From: Solimonas sp047605265
GTDB lineage: Bacteria > Pseudomonadota > Gammaproteobacteria > Nevskiales > Nevskiaceae
Length of the DNA: 64,000 nt
Direction of reading: 5' to 3'
Assembly (NCBI GenBank): GCA_047605265.1
Contig: JASGFY010000008.1
Location: 24,232 to 88,231 of the forward strand
Shown here: in pieces, positions 8,448 to 16,089 of the stretch
Layout: every line of letters starts with the position of its first letter
Position numbering within the stretch: the stretch's first letter is position 1
Program-made: the position numbers and the translations under genes
The notes under the pieces: model-generated
What the model saw: only the letters and a program-made list of their open reading frames with translations
What the model was told of the DNA's origin: nothing
Databases searched by the model: none

Positions 8448-9344
8448 ACTGCGTTCACACTGCTGATCGTCTGCCTGTTGCTCGGCGCGGCGGTGAACCG
8501 TTACGCGCATCCGCCGATCGGCCTCGCCGCCGGCCTCAACTGGTGGCTGATCAATATCGCGCTGCCGGCCATGATTCTCGAGCTGGTGCCGCGCCTGCAG
8601 TTCGATCTGCATCTGATCTATCTCGTCCTGTCGCAGTGGCTGATATTCGCCGCGGCATGGGGGTTGTTCACGTTCGTCGGCAAGCGCCTGCGCTGGTCGC
8701 GCGCGCGCACCGGCGCGATGATCCTCGTCGCCGGCCTCGGCAATACCTCGTTCATCGGCTATCCGCTCGTCGAGGCGCTGCGCGGGCGCGAGGGCCTCGC
8801 GCTCGCCGTGATCGCCGATCAGGGCGGCTGCTTCATTGCGCTGGCCGTCGGCGGCGTCGTCGTTTCGGCGCTGTACTCGGGGCAGCAGCCGAAGCTGTCG
8901 CACGTCGTGCGCCGCGTGCTGCTGTTCCCGGCGTTCCTCGCGCTCGTCGCCGGCATCGCCGTCGGCGCGCTCGGCGGCTGGCCGGATATCGTCGCCGACG
9001 TGCTGCAGCGCATCGCGCAGACGCTGACGCCGCTCGCGCTGTTCGTCGTCGGCCTGCGTTTCCACCTGCACCTCGGCCGTGACCGCATGACGGCGGTCGG
9101 ACTCGGCGTCGTCTACAAGCTCGCGCTGGTTCCCGCGTTGATTCTCGGCATCGGCCTGCTGTGCGGCGTGCGCGGCCTGCCGTTGACGATCGCCGTGCTG
9201 CAGGCGGCCATGGCGCCGATGGTCTCGGCGGCGATTCTCGCCGACCAGCACAACCTCGATCCGCCGGTCGCCAACACGCTGCTCGGCGCCGGCACGCTGC
9301 TGTCGTTCGCGACGGTGCCGCTATGGAATTTCGCGCTGGGATAG
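8445..9344 (+). CDS. AEC-family transporter (auxin efflux carrier/malonate type)
   Basis: A 299-residue inner-membrane protein with about ten hydrophobic helices and the two-half arrangement of the AEC family, which exports small organic acids. Recognisable pieces are GLGNTSFIGYPLVEAL in the first half, the reentrant region of AEC proteins, and MAPMVSAAILADQHNLDP with LLGAGTLLSFATVPLW at the C-terminus. Substrates cannot be predicted; relatives carry malonate or other carboxylates. It is convergent with rimO and stands alone. Its start has a TAAAAT hexamer six bases upstream and no ribosome site. Confidence 0.85.
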   Translation: MTAFTLLIVCLLLGAAVNRYAHPPIGLAAGLNWWLINIALPAMILELVPRLQFDLHLIYLVLSQWLIFAAAWGLFTFVGKRLRWSRARTGAMILVAGLGNTSFIGYPLVEALRGREGLALAVIADQGGCFIALAVGGVVVSALYSGQQPKLSHVVRRVLLFPAFLALVAGIAVGALGGWPDIVADVLQRIAQTLTPLALFVVGLRFHLHLGRDRMTAVGLGVVYKLALVPALILGIGLLCGVRGLPLTIAVLQAAMAPMVSAAILADQHNLDPPVANTLLGAGTLLSFATVPLWNFALG

Positions 9345-9361
9345 TGCGGCTTGAAAAGGCC

Positions 9362-10777
9362 CTAAACCAGCTTCGCGAACAGATCGTAGTCGTCGGCGTC
9401 GACGACCTTCACCCGGATGCGCTGGCCGGGCATCGCCTTGAGCTTGCCGCCGGCGCCGAGACCTTTGATGTAAACCTTGCCGTCGATTTCCGGCGCGTCG
9501 GCCCACGAGCGGCCGACGCTGGCCGCGTCGTCGTGGATTTCGTCGACCAGCACTTCGATCGTCTGGCCGATCTTGGCCTGCAGCTTCGCGGCGCTGATCG
9601 CCTGCTGCTTTTCCATGAAGCGGTGATAGCGCTCTTCCTTGAGCTCGTCCGGCACCTGGCCGGGCAGGGCGTTCGCGGTCGCGCCGTCGACCGGCGAGTA
9701 GCGGAAGCAGCCGACGCGGTCGAGCTGCGCTTCGCCGAGCCAGTCGAGCAAGAGCTCGAAATCCTTTTCCGTCTCGCCGGGGAAGCCGACGATGAAGGTG
9801 CTGCGGATCGCCAGATCCGGGCAGATCCGGCGCCAGGCGCGGATGCGTTCGAGCGTATCCTCGGCGGCGGCCGGGCGCTTCATCGCCTTCAACACTTTCG
9901 GCGACGCGTGCTGGAACGGCACGTCGAGGTAGGGCAGCACCTTGCGCTCGGCCATCAGCGGCATGATGTGGTCGACGTGCGGATACGGATAGACGTAGTG
10001 CAGGCGCACCCACGCGCCGAGCTGCGACAGGCCCTCGCTCAAGGCCAGCATGCGCGTCTCGTACTCGCGGTCGCGCCAAACACCCTTCGCGTACTTGAGG
10101 TCGGCGCCGTAGGCCGAGGTGTCCTGCGAGATGACGAGCAGTTCCTGCACGCCGGACTTCACGAGTTTTTCCGCCTCGGCCAGCACTTCGCCGACCGGGC
10201 GCGAGGCGAGCCGGCCGCGCATCGACGGAATGATGCAGAAGCTGCACTTGTGGTTGCAGCCTTCGGAAATCTTCAGGTACGCATAGTGTTTCGGCGTCAG
10301 CTTGATGCCGATCGCATCGTTTTTCGGGGACGGCAGCAGATCGACGAACGGATCGTGCGCCGGCGGCACCGCAGTGTGTACCGCGTTCATCACCGAGACG
10401 TAGTCCTGCGGGCCGCTGATCGACAGCAGGTCCGGGAATTTCTCGCGCACGATCGCGCTCTTCGGGCCGGCGCCGAGGCAGCCGGTGACGACGACCCTGC
10501 CGTTCTCCGCCATCGCCTCGCCGATCGCGTCGAGCGATTCGGCCACCGCGTCGTCGATGAAGCCGCAGGTGTTGACGACGACCACGTCGGCGGCATCGTA
10601 GGTTGGTGTCGTTTCGTAGCCCTCGGCGCGCAGCTGCGTGAGGATGCGTTCGGAGTCGACCAGCGCCTTCGGGCAGCCGAGCGAGACGAAGCCGACCTTG
10701 GGCGCGGCGCCCTTCTGGGGAACGACTTTGCGGGCTGCGCCTTGCGGGCGGCGGCTGGCGGAGGCGGTGCGGGCCAT
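9362..10777 (-). CDS. rimO: Ribosomal protein uS12 Asp methylthiotransferase RimO
   Basis: RimO is a radical-SAM enzyme that adds a methylthio group to the conserved aspartate of ribosomal protein S12. The 471-residue sequence shows the N-terminal methylthiotransferase domain with the auxiliary-cluster cysteines C35 (SLGCPKALVDSE), C71 (NTCGF) and C100 (TGCLG). The radical-SAM cluster is C174/C178/C181 (GCNHKCSFCIIPSMRGRLAS), and a C-terminal TRAM domain ends in DDYDLFAKLV. SLGCPKALVDSE separates it from MiaB. The N-terminus carries about 25 extra basic residues before the domain, so a later start is possible, but no in-frame ATG lies between. It is convergent with the AEC gene. Confidence 0.96.
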   Translation of the reverse strand: MARTASASRRPQGAARKVVPQKGAAPKVGFVSLGCPKALVDSERILTQLRAEGYETTPTYDAADVVVVNTCGFIDDAVAESLDAIGEAMAENGRVVVTGCLGAGPKSAIVREKFPDLLSISGPQDYVSVMNAVHTAVPPAHDPFVDLLPSPKNDAIGIKLTPKHYAYLKISEGCNHKCSFCIIPSMRGRLASRPVGEVLAEAEKLVKSGVQELLVISQDTSAYGADLKYAKGVWRDREYETRMLALSEGLSQLGAWVRLHYVYPYPHVDHIMPLMAERKVLPYLDVPFQHASPKVLKAMKRPAAAEDTLERIRAWRRICPDLAIRSTFIVGFPGETEKDFELLLDWLGEAQLDRVGCFRYSPVDGATANALPGQVPDELKEERYHRFMEKQQAISAAKLQAKIGQTIEVLVDEIHDDAASVGRSWADAPEIDGKVYIKGLGAGGKLKAMPGQRIRVKVVDADDYDLFAKLV

Positions 10778-10850
10778 GGCTGCTACGGACTGCGGGGGGC
10801 GCGCATTCTAGCCTGAATCGGGCAAGAGTCCGGCGATTTTTTAGCCGGCC

Positions 10851-11906
10851 TCATCGGCCGGCGATGCGCAGTTCCTGAACCAGCGTCGCCACCAGCTCGG
10901 CCGCCGGCAAGGCGCGCGCCAGCGCCACACCCTGTCCGGCCCACTGCGCGCCGAACGCGTTCTCGCCGCGCGCCCGGGCGGCGGCGTTCAGCGCCTTGCC
11001 GGCGTCGTAGACGAACGGATAGTCCGGCGGCGGCGGCGCGCCGGTGGCGTCGATCTCGGCGATGAAACGGTTGACCAATCCGCGTGCCGGACGGCCGGAG
11101 ATCGCAGCGGTGACGGCGGTGCGCGCACCGGGCGCGAGCAGCGCGGCGCGATAGGCGGCGTCGGCCGACGATTCAGGACAGGCGACGAAGGCCGTGCCGA
11201 GCTGCGCGGCCGACGCGCCGAGATCGAGCGCGGCGCGGATGCCGGCGCCGTCCATGATGCCGCCGGCGGCGATCACCGGAATCCCGCAGCGCAGTGCCAG
11301 CGTGCGCGTCAGCGCGAACGTGCCGAAGCGCGCGTCATGCGCAGGCTCGAAGACACCGCGGTGGCCGCCCGCTTCCCATCCCTGCGCGACGATCGCGTCG
11401 ATGCCGGCGTTCTCGATGGCGCGCGCCTCGGCGAGGTTCGTGGCCGTGGCGAGCGTCGTGATGCCGGCCTGCTTCAGGGCAGCGACGTATGCCGCCGGCG
11501 GCAGGCCGAAATGGAAGCTGGCGACGGCCGGCTTTTCTTCGAGCAGCAGCGCCTGCAGCGCCGGGTCGGCGAGGAAGCTGGTGTAGATCTCGCGCAGCGC
11601 GCCGGGCGGCGTCGCACCGAACTCGGCGAACCACGGCGCGAGATAGTTCAGCCAGGCCGCCTCGCGCGCCGCGTCGGCCTGCGCCGGCCGGTGACAGAAC
11701 AGGTTGACGTTGAACGGCCGCGCCGTCAGCGCGCGCGTCGCGCGGATCGCTTCGCGCGCCTGCGCCGCGTTGCTCGCGCCGAGGGCGATCGAGCCAAGCG
11801 CGCCGGCGTTCGACACCGCGGCGGCGAGCGCCGGCGTCGACGTGCCGGCCATCGGCGCCTGGATGATCGGATGCTCGATGCCGAGCGGCTGCCACCAGCA
11901 AGACAT
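10851..11906 (-). CDS. Nitronate monooxygenase-like FMN-dependent TIM-barrel enzyme
   Basis: A 351-residue class I nitronate monooxygenase-type protein. Landmarks are the N-terminal PIIQAPMAG, the central AQGWEAGGHRG (FMN phosphate and catalytic His region) and PVIAAGGIMDGAGIRAALDLG, which together define the 2-nitropropane-dioxygenase fold. Family members oxidise alkyl nitronates and protect against propionate-3-nitronate; some relatives are enoyl-ACP reductases (FabK), so the exact reaction is open. The start ATG 11906 is preceded by AGGAAGGAG; an in-frame ATG 18 bases further up has no such site. rmuC ends 30 bases upstream on the same strand, so the two may be co-transcribed. Confidence 0.85.
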   Translation of the reverse strand: MSCWWQPLGIEHPIIQAPMAGTSTPALAAAVSNAGALGSIALGASNAAQAREAIRATRALTARPFNVNLFCHRPAQADAAREAAWLNYLAPWFAEFGATPPGALREIYTSFLADPALQALLLEEKPAVASFHFGLPPAAYVAALKQAGITTLATATNLAEARAIENAGIDAIVAQGWEAGGHRGVFEPAHDARFGTFALTRTLALRCGIPVIAAGGIMDGAGIRAALDLGASAAQLGTAFVACPESSADAAYRAALLAPGARTAVTAAISGRPARGLVNRFIAEIDATGAPPPPDYPFVYDAGKALNAAARARGENAFGAQWAGQGVALARALPAAELVATLVQELRIAGR

Positions 11907-11936
11907 GACACTCCTTCCTGGCATGCGCGACGACGG

Positions 11937-13376
11937 CTAGCCCCGCTCTTCGCCACCGTCGTCGCTGCCCCCGCTGCCGCCGAGCAGCTGCTCCGTCTCG
12001 CTGCCCGGCAGCGCCTCGACGCCGCGCAGATGGCGCGTGATCGCGCGCGAGCGCACGCCGGTCTGGGCGATCTGCTTCTGCGCCTGCTCGAGCTTCTCGC
12101 TGACGCGGTCGAGCACGTCGCCGAACTTGCCGAACTCGGTCTTCACCGCGCCGAGCACGCGCCAGACTTCGCTCGAACGCTGCTCGATCGCCAGCGTGCG
12201 GAAGCCCATCTGCAGGCTGTTGAGCAGCGCCGTCAGCGTCGTCGGCCCGGCGAGCACGACGCGGTGCTCGCGCTGCAGGCTGTCGACGATGCCGGGGCGG
12301 CGGATCACTTCGGCGTAGAGGCCTTCGGTCGGCAGGAACATTACCGCGAAATCGGTAGTGTGCGGCGGCGCGAGGTACTTCTCGCCGATCGACTTCGCCT
12401 GCAGGCGCACCGCGCGCTCGAGCTGCGCGCCGCTGGCCTTGATCGCCTCGGCGTCGGCGCGGTCCTGCGCGTCGAGCAGGCGCTCGTAGTCCTCGCTCGG
12501 AAACTTGGCGTCGATCGGCAGCCACACCGGCGCTTCGTGCTCGCCGCGGCCGGGCAGGCGGATCGCGCAGTCGACGGCTTCGCGGCTGCCGGGCCGGGTC
12601 GTCACCTGCCGGGCGAACTGCTCGGCGGTGAAGATCTGTTCGAGGATGTTCTCGAGCTGCACCTCGCCCCAGCCGCCGCGCGTCTTGACGTTGGTCAGCA
12701 CGCGCTTCAGATCGCCGACGCCGCTGGCCAGCGTCTGCATCTCGCCGAGACCCTTGTGCACCTGTTCGAGCCGGTCGCTGACCTGTTTGAAGGATTCGCC
12801 GAGGCGCCTCTCGAGCGTCTCGTGCAGTTTTTCGTCGACAGTGCGGCGCATCTGCTCGAGCCGCTCCTCGTTGTCCTTGCGCAGCGTCTTGAGGTTGTCG
12901 TCGACGCTGGCGCGCAGCGCGACGGCCTGCTGCGTCTGCGATTCGACGAGCTGCTGCAGCGCCGCGCGCTGCTGCTCGCCAAAGCGCGCGAGCACGTCGG
13001 TCTGCTCGGTGCGGCCCTTGCGCGCCTCTTCGATGAGATGCTGATGGCTCTCGCCCAGACGCCGGCTCTGCAGGCGCAGCTCGGCGGCGAAGGCCTCGAG
13101 CTTGTCGGCGAGCGTGCCGCGCAGACTGTCCTGCTGCTGATGCAGTTGCGTGCCGAACTGCTGCAGCGCGGCCGCGAGCTCGGCACGCTGGCCGCGCGTC
13201 AGTTCGGCGGTCTCGCGGCGCGTCTGCGCCGCTTCGTCGCGCAGCGCGCGGTCGAGGCGTTCGAACTCGGATTTGAGCGCCGCCGCGGCATCCGGCGCGC
13301 GGCGCAGCAGCGCGGCCAGCAAGGCGCCGATGAAAGCGCCGAGCAGCGCGGCGGCGAAGAGCAGGGCGATGTCCAT
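11937..13376 (-). CDS. rmuC: DNA recombination protein RmuC
   Basis: A 479-residue protein with an N-terminal membrane anchor (about residues 3-25), a long coiled coil (about 30-220, very rich in Glu, Gln, Arg) and the RmuC nuclease-like domain (NVKTRGGWGEVQLENILEQI, WLPIDAKFPSEDYERL, FMLP-type FLPTEGLYAEV). RmuC lowers the rate of inversions at short inverted repeats and is placed in the restriction-endonuclease-like superfamily. The C-terminal tail (GGSGGSDDGGEERG) is low-complexity. The start codon lies in the arm of a perfect inverted repeat with a TAGAAT hexamer in its loop (see 13374-13403), so its expression may be unusual. Downstream lies the nitronate monooxygenase-like gene. Confidence 0.93.
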   Translation of the reverse strand: MDIALLFAAALLGAFIGALLAALLRRAPDAAAALKSEFERLDRALRDEAAQTRRETAELTRGQRAELAAALQQFGTQLHQQQDSLRGTLADKLEAFAAELRLQSRRLGESHQHLIEEARKGRTEQTDVLARFGEQQRAALQQLVESQTQQAVALRASVDDNLKTLRKDNEERLEQMRRTVDEKLHETLERRLGESFKQVSDRLEQVHKGLGEMQTLASGVGDLKRVLTNVKTRGGWGEVQLENILEQIFTAEQFARQVTTRPGSREAVDCAIRLPGRGEHEAPVWLPIDAKFPSEDYERLLDAQDRADAEAIKASGAQLERAVRLQAKSIGEKYLAPPHTTDFAVMFLPTEGLYAEVIRRPGIVDSLQREHRVVLAGPTTLTALLNSLQMGFRTLAIEQRSSEVWRVLGAVKTEFGKFGDVLDRVSEKLEQAQKQIAQTGVRSRAITRHLRGVEALPGSETEQLLGGSGGSDDGGEERG

Positions 13377-13403
13377 GTGCCGGCCATTCTAAGCCGGCAC
13401 ATG
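13374..13403 (-). promoter_or_regulatory. Perfect 11-bp inverted repeat over the rmuC start codon
   Basis: Read on the minus strand, CATGTGCCGGC, the loop TTAGAATG and GCCGGCACATG form a perfect 11-bp stem with an 8-base loop. The ATG of rmuC ends the second arm, and TAGAAT in the loop is a -10-like hexamer nine bases before that ATG. It could act as an operator at the DNA level. As RNA it would only form if transcription started upstream. Confidence 0.45.
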
Positions 13404-13421
13404 AAGCATCGCGGCGCGACC

Positions 13422-13865
13422 TCAGTGCGTCAGCAGGTCGACCACCGACAGGATCACGAACGTCGTCGGATCGTAGACGACGGTATAACCCTGGTAGTAG
13501 CCGACGGTGTAGCCGTCCGGCGGCGGCGGCAAGTGCGCGCGCACGGCTGCCGGCGCCGGCGTCACGTAGCCGCGGTAGGCGCGCGGAATCTCCTGGCCGG
13601 CCGCGAACTGCGGACGACGATGGGTATCGACTCTTTTCAGACTGCTGCGATAGTGCTGCTGCAGCTGCGCGCGATCCTCGTCGCGGAAATTGTACTTCGG
13701 GCTGCCCTGCGACTCCCGCTGGCCATGCGATTCGTGCTGCGCTTGGTGTTCGCGATGCTGGTCGTCGCCCTGCGGCGGGCCACCCTGTGCGAGCGCCGCG
13801 AGTGGCGCCAGCATAGCGACGGCGGCGAGGGTGCGCAGCGTGCGGAGGTGAGTGACTCGATTCAT
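13422..13865 (-). CDS. Secreted RcnB/CigR-like protein
   Basis: A 147-residue exported protein. The N-terminus MNRVTHLRTLRTLAAVAMLA to LAALAQGG is a Sec signal peptide. A His/Gln/Glu-rich hydrophilic stretch follows (DDQHREHQAQHESHGQ), and a C-terminal domain of about 50 residues contains LPPPPDGYTVGYYQGYTVVY ending in a hydrophobic strand. That C-terminal pattern resembles the RcnB (nickel/cobalt homeostasis) and CigR periplasmic families. The His-rich linker would suit metal binding, which is inference. The start has AGGGGAT upstream; the in-frame sequence further up has no ribosome site and would mask the signal peptide. It lies upstream of rmuC on the same strand, 45 bases apart. Confidence 0.65.
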   Translation of the reverse strand: MNRVTHLRTLRTLAAVAMLAPLAALAQGGPPQGDDQHREHQAQHESHGQRESQGSPKYNFRDEDRAQLQQHYRSSLKRVDTHRRPQFAAGQEIPRAYRGYVTPAPAAVRAHLPPPPDGYTVGYYQGYTVVYDPTTFVILSVVDLLTH

Positions 13866-14014
13866 GCATATCCCCTGATGAGGTGACCGGCCGATCGCCG
13901 GTGTGGCCATTGTCGGCGGGCCGCCTGAACGGCCCGCGTCCGAAATGTATGCAGATGTTTCGCTCCTGTCACGCAAGGTCGCGGCGGCGCCGTATTGTGT
14001 TTTGCCGCCGTCGC

Positions 14015-14042
14015 TTGTCCGCTGCGACGTTTGCGGTACATT
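14015..14042 (+). promoter_or_regulatory. Candidate sigma-70 promoter of the cold-shock gene
   Basis: TTGTCC (14015-14020), a 16-base spacer and TACATT (14037-14042) lie about 150 bases before the cold-shock ATG. The implied long 5' leader of roughly 145 nt would match cspA-type mRNAs, whose leaders control cold-induced stability and translation. The remaining 13866-14193 region holds nothing else recognisable. Confidence 0.4.
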
Positions 14043-14193
14043 AGAACCGGGCGCAGGTCGTTCCTTTGTGGCGACGTCGTGCGTAAGCCGAGCATCTTGC
14101 AGAGGCCATCCTGCCCGCGACGGGCGAAGCTCACCCTTCGTCGATCATCGGCGCGGCCGCAAGGCTGCAGAGTGAAAAGGAAAGGTTGAACAG

Positions 14194-14406
14194 ATGGCTA
14201 CTCGCGAAACAGGGACGGTGAAGTGGTTCGACAGCGCCAAGGGTTTCGGTTTCATCTCGCGCCCTGGAAAGGAAGACGTCTTCGTGCATTTCCGCCAAAT
14301 TCAGGCCGAAGGCTACAAGTCGCTGACCGAAGGTCAGAAAGTCGAATTCGAAGTGACGCAGGGCCAGAAAGGCCTGCAGGCCGAGAAGGTGACTGTCGTT
14401 TCCTGA
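14194..14406 (+). CDS. Cold-shock protein, CspA family
   Basis: A 70-residue single OB-fold protein. The RNP1-like KGFGFISRP and RNP2-like DVFVHF motifs and the flanking ETGTVKWFDSAKGF are diagnostic for Csp nucleic-acid chaperones, which bind single-stranded RNA and prevent secondary structures. Length is exactly that of the family. GGAAAGG lies eight bases before the ATG. A long leader with a possible promoter at 14015-14042 and an excellent rho-independent terminator at 14437-14460 make it a monocistronic unit. Whether it is cold-induced cannot be told; many genomes hold several paralogues, some constitutive. Confidence 0.95.
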   Translation: MATRETGTVKWFDSAKGFGFISRPGKEDVFVHFRQIQAEGYKSLTEGQKVEFEVTQGQKGLQAEKVTVVS

Positions 14407-14436
14407 CCTCACTCGTTTCTCCGCCAGACGTTCAGG

Positions 14437-14460
14437 AACCCCGCGCCGGCGGGGTTTTTA
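14437..14460 (+). terminator. Rho-independent terminator of the cold-shock gene
   Basis: AACCCCGC, the loop GCCG and GCGGGGTT give a perfect 8-bp stem running into a T tract, 30 bases after the stop codon. Confidence 0.85.
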
Positions 14461-14535
14461 TTGCGGTCGCGGCATGGCGCGCGCAGTGGCAGAATGCCGC
14501 GCTTGGCCGCGACGACGCGGTCCCAGGGAGTTGCC

Positions 14536-14970
14536 ATGCGTAATCCGATCCGCCTCGCCGCTGTGCTCGCCGCCGGCATGTTCGCCAGCCAGAGCTTTGC
14601 CGCCGTCACCATCAGCGCGCCGTGGCTGCGCGCGACGCCGCCGGGCGTCAGCATCGGCGCCGGTTACGGCACGCTTGCCAACGACGGCGACGGCGCGCGC
14701 ACGATCGTGCGCATCGAAACCGCGGCGGCGGCGAGCGCGGCGATTTACTCGATGAGCCATGACGGCGGCATGATGCAGATGCGCGAGGTCGACGCGCTCG
14801 AAGTGCCCGCGCACGGCAGCGTCGCGCTGGTGCCCGGCCACGGCTATCACCTGATGCTGACGGGCCTCAAGCAGCCGCTCGCCGAAGGGCAATCGGTGCC
14901 GGTGACCTTCGTGCTCGACGACGGCACGAAGCTGAACGTCGACTTCCCGGTGCGCGCGGCCGCGCCGTGA
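14536..14970 (+). CDS. Periplasmic copper chaperone, PCu(A)C family
   Basis: A 144-residue exported protein. Signal peptide MRNPIRLAAVLAAGMFASQS ending FAA, then the PCu(A)C domain: ISAPWLRATPPG near the mature N-terminus, AGYGTLANDG, and the copper-ligand region with MSHDGGMMQMREV and a downstream HGYHLML. Members bind Cu(I) through the H(M)x10Mx21HxM-type motif and deliver it to cytochrome oxidase CuA or Cox11/ScoI systems. Here the His and Met residues of that motif are all in place. The start ATG 14536 has GGGAG five bases upstream; longer frames lack a signal peptide. No Sco-like gene is adjacent, so its partner lies elsewhere. Confidence 0.88.
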   Translation: MRNPIRLAAVLAAGMFASQSFAAVTISAPWLRATPPGVSIGAGYGTLANDGDGARTIVRIETAAAASAAIYSMSHDGGMMQMREVDALEVPAHGSVALVPGHGYHLMLTGLKQPLAEGQSVPVTFVLDDGTKLNVDFPVRAAAP

Positions 14971-14998
14971 TCCGGCGCGGTGCGGTGCCGTGCGCGGC

Positions 14999-15285
14999 CT
15001 ACTTGGGCGCCGCGGCGGCGGGCAGCGCCTTCATGTCGTGGCTCATCGACGCGGCACCGTCCAGCGCCAGCCGCCGTCGACCGGGAGTCACGTAGCTCGC
15101 TGCCGAGCCACAGGCAGGCGCTGGCGATGTCCTGCTTGCTGCCTTAGCGCCGCGAGGGTACCGATTCGATCGTCGACTGCCGCGTCTCCGGCGTCGGCGC
15201 GAGGCGTGCCATGCCCCCGGTATCGTCGATCGGACCCGGCACGGCGGAATTGACGCGGTCGAAAATGACGGACCTGGGGATGCTC
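14999..15285 (-). pseudogene. SDR (2,4-dienoyl-CoA reductase-like) C-terminal remnant
   Basis: The minus strand of the region between the copper chaperone and pdxH encodes the C-terminal third of a short-chain dehydrogenase. From about 15265 it reads RVNSAVPGPIDDTGGMARLA, then PTPETRQSTIESVPSRR, where an in-frame TAA (15144-15146) falls at what is normally a Tyr codon, then GSKQDIASACLWLGS. A one-base frameshift follows, and the final SYVTPGRRRLALDGAAS is in another frame, ending at a TAG at 14999. APGPI, the DIA-ACL-L segment and YVTG-LAVDGG are the usual SDR landmarks, and the spacing fits peroxisomal-type dienoyl-CoA reductases. The Rossmann N-terminus and the YxxxK site are missing. So the gene has one nonsense codon, one frameshift and a 5' truncation. 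Confidence 0.75.
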
Positions 15286-15354
15286 CTCGAGCGGGGAATT
15301 CTATGGCCGGAGCCGCTACACGGGCTCTCGGCGGGGATGGCCGCGGCGTTTTTC

Positions 15355-15987
15355 CTACGGTTCCAGCCGTTCGACCACCCAGCCGTCGCCGTCGCGGCGG
15401 TAACGCAGGCGGTCGTGCAGGCGGCCGTGGCGGCCCTGCCAGAACTCGATGGCTTCCGGCGCGATGTGGTAGCCGCCCCAGAAATCGGGCAGCGGCACCT
15501 CGCCGCCGGCGAGCCGCGCGAGCTGGTCGTCGTAGCGCCGGTCGAGCGCTTCGCGCGAGCGCACGACGGCGCTCTGCCGCGAGGTTACGGCGCCGACCTG
15601 GGACTCGTGCGGACGGCTGTGGAAATACCGCTCGGACACGGCGCGCGGCAGCTTCGTCGCGCGGCCTTCGATGCGCACCGAGCGCTCGAGCCGGTCCCAC
15701 CAGAACACCAGCGCGACGCGCGCGTTGTCGGCGAGCTCGCGGCCCTTGCGGCTCTCGTAGTTCGTGTAGAACGTCAGGCCGCGATCCAGGCCTTCGCCGT
15801 GGAAGCCCTTGAACAGCACGACGCGCGCCGACGGCCGGCCGTGCGCGTCGACCGTTGCCAGCGTCATCGCCGTCGGTTCGATCATCGGCGCGGCGATCGC
15901 ATCGTCCAGCCAGCGTTGCAGCTGCGCGAGCGGGTCGGCCTCGAGATCGACGATGTCGAGCGGCGGATTCTGCGTGTATTGAGGCAT
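15355..15987 (-). CDS. pdxH: Pyridoxine/pyridoxamine 5'-phosphate oxidase
   Basis: PdxH oxidises pyridoxine or pyridoxamine 5'-phosphate to pyridoxal 5'-phosphate using FMN. The 210-residue length fits the family. Visible signatures: EPTAMTLATVDAHGRPSAR and VVLFKGF near the N-terminus, FYTNYESRKGREL (FMN-binding), the central VRIEGRATKLP and ERYFHSRPHESQVGA (substrate and FMN contacts), and the C-terminal RRDGDGWVVERLEP. It is divergent from the acuI-type gene with about 100 bases between. The start MPQYTQNPPLD is the first Met in frame that leaves a normal N-terminus. Confidence 0.95.
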   Translation of the reverse strand: MPQYTQNPPLDIVDLEADPLAQLQRWLDDAIAAPMIEPTAMTLATVDAHGRPSARVVLFKGFHGEGLDRGLTFYTNYESRKGRELADNARVALVFWWDRLERSVRIEGRATKLPRAVSERYFHSRPHESQVGAVTSRQSAVVRSREALDRRYDDQLARLAGGEVPLPDFWGGYHIAPEAIEFWQGRHGRLHDRLRYRRDGDGWVVERLEP

Positions 15988-16089
15988 GGCGGAGCCAATC
16001 GACGACCTGGGCGGAGGCCGGCATTGTCGCGCTTTCGCCGTGCATCGAAAATGTCGCCGGTCAATGTCCTGCCGAACGAGGGAATGCCG

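Noticed and set aside
10838..10860. Possible terminator (CCGGC...GCCGG with a T run) near the end of the nitronate monooxygenase gene
   Set aside because: The stem is only five pairs and the T run lies in the loop, not after the stem.
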